A stretch of 64,000 bases of DNA from Microcystis aeruginosa FD4. GTDB lineage: Bacteria; Cyanobacteriota; Cyanobacteriia; Cyanobacteriales; Microcystaceae. The DNA is taken from the NCBI RefSeq assembly GCF_009792235.1, contig NZ_CP046973.1:3162001-3226000 (forward strand). The letters run 5' to 3'. A program made the position numbers and the translations under genes. The notes below the pieces were generated by a model. It worked only from the letters and a program-made list of their open reading frames with translations, did not search any database and was not told where the DNA came from. Shown piece after piece: positions 59,220 to 64,000 of the stretch (position 1 is its first letter; the number at the start of each line of letters is the position of its first letter).

Positions 59220-60095
59220 TTAACCGAGGTTAGTGGGTTCTTTTTCGATGGAATGAGTGCGTTTTACTTTCCGTTTTATGGTTGCACCTGCACCAAGTAT
59301 TCCCAGGGAAAGGAGACTTAGGGTTGAGGTGGGTTCGGGGACAACACACAGTTCTGCTTCCCATGTTGCTTGAAACACACCCGTATTTAAGTCATAACTT
59401 GCTACAGGAAAAAAACGACCAACTTGGGAGTTGAGTAGCGGTGTTGATAATCCACTATAAATAGTATTTATTTTGAGAGGCAAAATATTACCATTACTTG
59501 TTTCCATAATTGCTGAACCTTCTTCAATAACTTGATTACCAAAAGGTGTCCACTTAACCTGATAATCGACAACCCGACTGATATCTAAGGGACCATTATA
59601 TGTTCCTGTAAAGTTAGCAGAATATTGCAAAAGTTGATTATTTATATTAGAAACTTGTCCAGTTACACTGATTGTACTATTTGGAATGGAAGTCCAATTA
59701 AAAGTACGTTCCAAACTGTAGTTTCCTCCACTTAAATCAAATAGATTTTGTCCATTATCAGGTGAACAATTACTTGTACGTGCCGAACTCCAGCAAACAA
59801 CTGTGACTACAGAACTGCCAAATGCTAGTGGAGTAAAAGTTGAAGGAATCTGAGTAAAAGTTGCAGTTAGATTTCCGCCAGGACCATCGGTATTAATTTC
59901 ACCTGATGCAGTAGCATTGATTGATGACCCATTAACTGTTCCTGTATATGTACCATTTAATGCCAATTGCAAGGCTTCTGCCTGACCTGCATTCAATCCT
60001 ATTAAGCTAGTAGCTATTATCAATCCAAAAATACTGTTATCAAAAATATTTTTGCTGATTTTAACTTTTTGTAAATTCTGAATATTCGTAAACAT
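59220..60095 (-). CDS. PEP-CTERM sorting domain protein
   Basis: About 291 residues from the ATG at 60095; an earlier in-frame ATG (60179) would add 28 residues before the signal peptide. A signal segment (FGLIIATSLIGLNAGQAEA) is followed by a beta-rich, Thr/Ser/Asn-rich body. The tail is VVPEPTST, then LSLLSLGILGAGATI and a basic KRKVKRTHS. The basic tail matches the family at 34078. Function unknown; probably surface-exposed. Confidence 0.84.
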   Translation of the reverse strand: MFTNIQNLQKVKISKNIFDNSIFGLIIATSLIGLNAGQAEALQLALNGTYTGTVNGSSINATASGEINTDGPGGNLTATFTQIPSTFTPLAFGSSVVTVVCWSSARTSNCSPDNGQNLFDLSGGNYSLERTFNWTSIPNSTISVTGQVSNINNQLLQYSANFTGTYNGPLDISRVVDYQVKWTPFGNQVIEEGSAIMETSNGNILPLKINTIYSGLSTPLLNSQVGRFFPVASYDLNTGVFQATWEAELCVVPEPTSTLSLLSLGILGAGATIKRKVKRTHSIEKEPTNLG

Positions 60096-60307
60096 AATAG
60101 TTAGCCTCTGAATTTGATATCTTTTTCCTTCGGAAATTGTATGCTCGCAAAAATTAACTTTCAAGGCTTTTAAAGTCATATAAAGTTATATAAAGCAGTA
60201 TTAAGAAAAATAACTTAAATCTAAAAATAATATTAAATTGACCGTACACCTTATAATGTCATATAATGTCAGGTAAAAGCTTATTAATCTTGATTCTGTG
60301 TTTAAAA

Positions 60308-60808
60308 ATGAACAATTTTGATATTCACTCTTTAATTACAACTGTTGATAATCTCATCTTTTCCTATACAGGAGAGAATTTAGATGATGTTCAGTCTGAA
60401 ATCTTAGAAGGGGTGATTAATCACCAAAAATACACAGAAATCGCTAAAAGTCATCATCGTTCCGAGAAATATGTCAAGGATGTAGCCGGTAAGCTATGGA
60501 AAACCTTATCGGAAATTTTAGGAGAAGAAGTTAATAAAGCTAATCTCAAGTCTAGTCTGCGAAGGTATTATTATAATGTCTCTCATAACTTTAATGTAAT
60601 AAATCCCGTACAAATTAATAAAGGTCATATCTGTAATCAACTACCAGAAAATCAATTACAAAAATCTGATATTAATGAAGAATATAAACTCGAAATCGCC
60701 ACAGAATTGATAAAAGAAGGCTTAACCGTGGAACAAATTGCTAGAGTATTAAAACTTCCCTTAGAATTAGTTAAAGAGCAACTCGAAAAACCTAAGCAAT
60801 CTAATTAA
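60308..60808 (+). CDS. HTH-domain fragment joined to an Rpn-like tail (hypothetical)
   Basis: About 166 residues from the ATG at 60308; an ATG at 60266 is also in frame. The first 80 residues (ENLDDVQSEILEGVINHQKY, SEKYVKDVAGKLWKTLSEIL) resemble the HTH domain at the N terminus of cyanobacterial NTPase/vWA-MoxR-associated proteins. The last 45 (IATELIKEGLTVEQIARVLK) look like the helical end of Rpn-type proteins. The ATPase body expected after the HTH is missing. Either a small fusion gene or a deletion product. Confidence 0.55.
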   Translation: MNNFDIHSLITTVDNLIFSYTGENLDDVQSEILEGVINHQKYTEIAKSHHRSEKYVKDVAGKLWKTLSEILGEEVNKANLKSSLRRYYYNVSHNFNVINPVQINKGHICNQLPENQLQKSDINEEYKLEIATELIKEGLTVEQIARVLKLPLELVKEQLEKPKQSN

Positions 60809-60889
60809 GGTTGGTAGATGTGGCACTGGCAGAGCATTTCTAAGTTCAATAATAATTTCTATTATAATAAACTTCATCATGAGAGCCAA

Positions 60890-61006
60890 TATCAAGGTTA
60901 CAATTTTCAGGAAATAACCATGAAACGAGATGAGGTACTAAACAATTCTCGCAAAACACCGAGAACAATTAGAAAAACTAGGGGTAAAATCTCTGTCTCT
61001 GCTTAG
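60890..61006 (+). pseudogene. Duplicated 5' end of mntA (relic)
   Basis: From the ATG at 60919 the DNA matches the start of mntA at 58532 almost base for base for about 85 bases (ATGAAACGAGATGAGGTACT, then GAACAATTAGAAAAACTAGG), with extra A residues that shift the frame. The upstream TTTCAGGAAATA is also shared. Similarity stops at about 61003. No hepT follows. Confidence 0.8.
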
Positions 61007-61085
61007 GTAGTCAATTTTGCCAATACCAGTCCACTTGTTTTTCTAAAGATTCTTTTTTCAACATTCTAATAGTTTTTTTAAGCTA

Positions 61086-61183
61086 AGTAGGGAGGCACAA
61101 TTATTGGTAGGATGGGTTAGCGCACTTCGTAACCCATGCGGGGGTTGGGTTTCATACTTCAACCCAACCTACGTTCATCTTAT
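61086..61183. repeat. Dispersed repeat, family M3 (copy 2)
   Basis: Reverse-oriented copy of 22017-22106: AGTAGGGAGGCACAATTATT, TGGGTTAGCGCACTTCGTAA and AACCCAACCTACG. The rest of the gap 61007-61376 holds a C/A-rich simple stretch (CCAACACCCAACCCCC near 61250) and the clpS leader. Confidence 0.75.
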
Positions 61184-61376
61184 ATTTAATTCCACCCACC
61201 TACTTATGATCTATCTAGAAATGTCATTCCTTTAGCTGCCCCCCACTCCCCAACACCCAACCCCCAACACCCAAACCCTCACGGATTAATGAAAAAGCCT
61301 AGCTCAATCTGGAAATTTTGATTATGATCATTAGTAATTAACTTGTATTGTGATATAGATTCAAAGGAGAGACACG

Positions 61377-61665
61377 GTGTCCACAGAAGTCATCGAAAAG
61401 CGTTCCACAGCGACAATCCGTAAACCAGCACCGCGTTATCGCGTTTTACTCCACAATGACGACTTTAACTCGATGGAGTATGTGGTTCAGAGTTTAATGC
61501 AAACGATTCGCCGGTATGACGCAACCCCAAGCAGTCGATATCATGATGGAAGCGCACACTAATGGTACGGCCTTGGTGATTACCTGCATCCAAGAACACG
61601 CGGAATTTTACTGTGAAACCTTGAAAAATAAAGGTTTAACCAGCAGCATCGAACCCGATGAATAA
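61377..61665 (+). pseudogene. clpS: ATP-dependent Clp protease adaptor ClpS, frameshifted
   Basis: Starts with GTG at 61377. The first part reads APRYRVLLHNDDFNSMEYVV, with the typical HNDD motif. After LMQTI the frame breaks. Dropping one C in ATTCGCCGG (near 61510) restores GMTQPQAVDIMMEAHTNG and HAEFYCETLKNKG up to the TAA at 61663-61665. The full protein would be 95 residues, the normal ClpS length. ClpS delivers N-degron substrates to ClpAP. Either a recent pseudogene or an assembly error. It overlaps the next gene's start by eight bases. Confidence 0.85.
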
Positions 61666-62488
61666 AAGATTGCGGGTAATTGCCACTTACCCAGTCCCCC
61701 TGCGACTGGGAATTTTTATTTTGCTCCTACTTTTTCTCTGGTTGCCGATCGCACTTCCCCTCTATCACTTTTTTGCCACTAATGCTAATCTGGTCTCAAT
61801 TTTGACCCTTTCTGTCCTCTATCTGGAATTTTTGGGATTATCCCATTGGTGGGGACGGATAATTTATGGCGATGAGGGATTAGCCGATTATGGGTTGATT
61901 TGGCGAAGAAAAACGCCGATCGAGTTAATTAACGGCTTGGCGATCGGTTTATTTTTCACTTTCTCGCTTTTTCTGTCCCAAGCGTTCCTAGGTTGGTTAA
62001 ATTTCTTACCCGCAAATCCCCAGATCAGCAAAATCATCCTGGAGGGGTTTTTAGTTGCTTTAGCGGTGGGTTTTGCCGAAGAATTGCTATTTCGGGGCTG
62101 GTTACTGGGAGAATTAGAAAAGGATTATCGTCCCGCTATCGCTCTAGTGATTAGTGCCTTAATTTTCGCGCTTGCTCACTTTATTAAACCTTTAGCCGAA
62201 ATTATCCGCACTTTTCCCCAATTTCCTGCCTTAGTCTTGCTAGGATTAATTCTCGGTTGGGCAAAACGCGCCTGTGGTGGTAATTTGGGTAAAAGTATCG
62301 GTCTGCACGCGGGTTTAATCTGGGCATACTATATATTAAATGTGGGTCAGTTAATTAAATACACGGGTACTGTTCCCGATTGGTTAACTGGAATCGATAA
62401 AAATCCTTTAGCGGGAGTGATGGGTTTACTTTTCCTGACAATTCTCGCTCTCTGGATCAGAAAAAAAGCAGTTTTGAGTGAACGATAA
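61658..62488 (+). CDS. CPBP family intramembrane glutamic endopeptidase
   Basis: A 276-residue membrane protein with about seven to eight spans. Motif 1 is FAEELLFRGWLLGELE (EExxxR) near residue 140, motif 2 is the FALAHF segment near 170, and motif 3 is the conserved SIGLHAGLIWAYY near 212. These are the CPBP/Rce1-like catalytic residues. Substrates are unknown. It overlaps clpS, so the two are probably co-transcribed. Confidence 0.85.
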   Translation: MNKRLRVIATYPVPLRLGIFILLLLFLWLPIALPLYHFFATNANLVSILTLSVLYLEFLGLSHWWGRIIYGDEGLADYGLIWRRKTPIELINGLAIGLFFTFSLFLSQAFLGWLNFLPANPQISKIILEGFLVALAVGFAEELLFRGWLLGELEKDYRPAIALVISALIFALAHFIKPLAEIIRTFPQFPALVLLGLILGWAKRACGGNLGKSIGLHAGLIWAYYILNVGQLIKYTGTVPDWLTGIDKNPLAGVMGLLFLTILALWIRKKAVLSER

Positions 62489-62540
62489 GCGATTAAATCA
62501 ATTACTATAAAGGGGAAATTGCCCATGAGACTTATAGCCG

Positions 62541-64000
62541 ATGAATCGATTATTATCTTTTCTAGAATATCGCCCGCGTTTGCGTAATATCCTATCTTTT
62601 TGTTTCTCTCTTATCGTCATGCTGTTGATCGGTGTAGGCAAAGTCACAGCACAAGATTCAAATAATTCTACTCTCGATTTAGTTGCTAATCTCTGGATGT
62701 TAATAGCTGGCTCCTTAGTATTCTTTATGAATGCGGGTTTTGCTATGCTGGAAACGGGTTTTTGTCGTACTAATAACGCCACTAATGTCTTAGCTAAAAC
62801 CTAATTGTCTTCTGTGTTTCTGCCTTAGCTTATTGGACGGTTGGTTTCGGTTTAATGTTTGGCAATACATCTGAACTGGGAAATAGTTTCTCTGGTGGTA
62901 CAGGATTTTTATTGGAAATTTTAACCCCCAATAATCAATACAGTCAATTCCAAGAACTGTGGCCAGGTCGTTCAATTGCCACTTTATTTTTCTTTCAATT
63001 AACTTTTGCGGGAACTGCGGCGACCATTGTATCGGGAGCAGTGGCAGAAAGGGTTAAATTTTGGGCATTTTTGCTATTTAGTTTCTTTTTAGTCGCTTTC
63101 TCTTATTCTATTACAGGACATTGGATTTGGTCATCACAAGGATGGTTATATAACTTATTTAAGTTTCGAGATTTTGCTGGTTCAACGGTGGTGCATTCGG
63201 TGGGAGGAATGGCCGGATTAGTGGGTGCTTGGTTACTAAAACCGAGGGATGGACGCTTTGGTTATAATCGCAAAACCGATAGTTATGAAGAAAAAGAAAG
63301 AGGAAATTTTGCTCCCCATCAGTTAGGGTTTGCAACTCTTGGTTGCTTAATTCTTTGGTTAGGATGGTTTGGTTTTAATGGTGGTTCGGCGGTAAATTTG
63401 AATGATGTCCCCATGGCAATTACCACCACGATGATTGCCGCTGCCACGGGAGTAGTTTTGGCATTAATTTTTAATCCTTTAATCGGTCGCAAAGCTAGTT
63501 TATCCACAATTATTAATGGCATTTTAGGGGCATTAGTGGGGATTACGGCATCCTCAGGTTATGTTAATATCAAATCAGCTATTATCATTGGTGGCATTAG
63601 TGGCATTATTGTCTTATTAGGAGAAGAATTTTTAATTAAAACTAAAGTGATTGATGATCCAGTGGGAGCAATTCCAGTACATCTTTTTTGTGGTTTTTGG
63701 GGAACAATGGCGGTGGGTTTCTTTAGTACCAAAGATGCGGGAGAATTCGCCAATGGATTAACACAGGATAATTGGCTATCTCAAGTTTTTTTTCAATTTT
63801 GTGGATGGATTATAGTTATGGCATTTACCTTTATTTTTAGTTTAATTCTCTGGCTAATGATTGGCAATCTCCTCTATTATATGCAAGTAATTGTTTTACG
63901 TCAAAAGAATCCACAGGTTAATTCCTCTCCTGTTATCAGGAGTCAATCCTTCAATTTTCCTGACCTATTCTCCCTATTTTGGTCACGGGGAAGGGAAGGA
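62541..64000 (+). pseudogene. amt: Ammonium transporter, frameshifted and cut by window edge
   Basis: The N-terminal part (62541-62804) has a signal-like segment and LWMLIAGSLVFFMNAGFAML, then ETGFCRTNNATNVLAK. At GCTAAAACCTAATTGTC one A is missing; adding it gives AKNLIVFCVSALAYW and an open frame to base 64000. Landmarks in that frame include AGSTVVHSVGGMAGLVG (first pore His) and VGAIPVHLFCGFWGT (second pore His). Without the fix the protein would be 87 residues and inactive. The end lacks the usual Amt tail and reads LRQKNPQVNSS, so it may be divergent or fused beyond the window. Confidence 0.85.

Overview
The window is chromosomal DNA from a cyanobacterium. It carries psaA, psaB, psaF and psaJ for photosystem I, the myxoxanthophyll genes cruF and cruG, the nitrate reductase factor narM, a SipA/DUF3148 gene, many GCGATCGC (HIP1) sites and many short foldback repeats. 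The repeat load, modest GC content, toxin-antitoxin density and PEP-CTERM genes fit Microcystis aeruginosa or a close relative. That species call is inference, not a database match.

Layout. 1-11.4 kb: the 3' part of a GH57 glucan-branching enzyme, a Ser/Thr kinase, a transposase-free IS605-type element, cruF-cruG, remnants of HsdS and Rpn genes, a GT2 glycosyltransferase, narM, tyrA, a cupin and an SRPBCC protein. 11.4-20.3 kb: a multi-pass membrane glycosyltransferase-like protein, an ISL3 fragment, a GHL10 hydrolase, peroxiredoxin Q, a cell-wall amidase and phosphotransacetylase. 20.3-29.5 kb: a vapBC locus whose toxin is split by a foldback repeat, a relBE-like pair, a frameshifted lipoprotein gene, an intact IS200/IS605 element (tnpA and tnpB) splitting a YqiA-type esterase gene, DUF2973 and DUF2605 genes, and tenA. 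29.5-35.3 kb: an amino-acid binding protein, then four toxin-antitoxin modules in about 3.5 kb, interleaved with copies of the 3' end of PEP-CTERM genes. 35.3-40.7 kb: sipA, a glycosyltransferase, a PGM1-like ATP-grasp ligase, psaF-psaJ, a YjbQ-family gene and cobA.

40.7-51 kb is the most interesting part. An integron attC-like site lies just upstream of a single polypeptide that joins a MerR-type HTH, an N6-adenine methylase and a type I-like specificity domain. A convergent PD-(D/E)xK nuclease-like gene follows it, and the methylase promoter contains a nested inverted repeat. Next come a toxin-antitoxin pair inside a direct repeat, agmatinase and tRNA-Val(GAC). Immediately after the tRNA is a tight three-gene operon of NurA nuclease, HerA ATPase and a DUF4338 (DruA-like) protein, a candidate DNA-defence system.

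51-64 kb: an RTX gene remnant, a 17-bp-arm foldback, psaA-psaB, a second transposase-free IS605-type element, a DUF29 gene, a canonical MntA/HepT module, a PEP-CTERM gene, an HTH fragment, frameshifted clpS, a CPBP protease and a frameshifted amt that runs off the right edge. Three single-base frameshifts (lipoprotein, clpS, amt) could be real or could be assembly errors.
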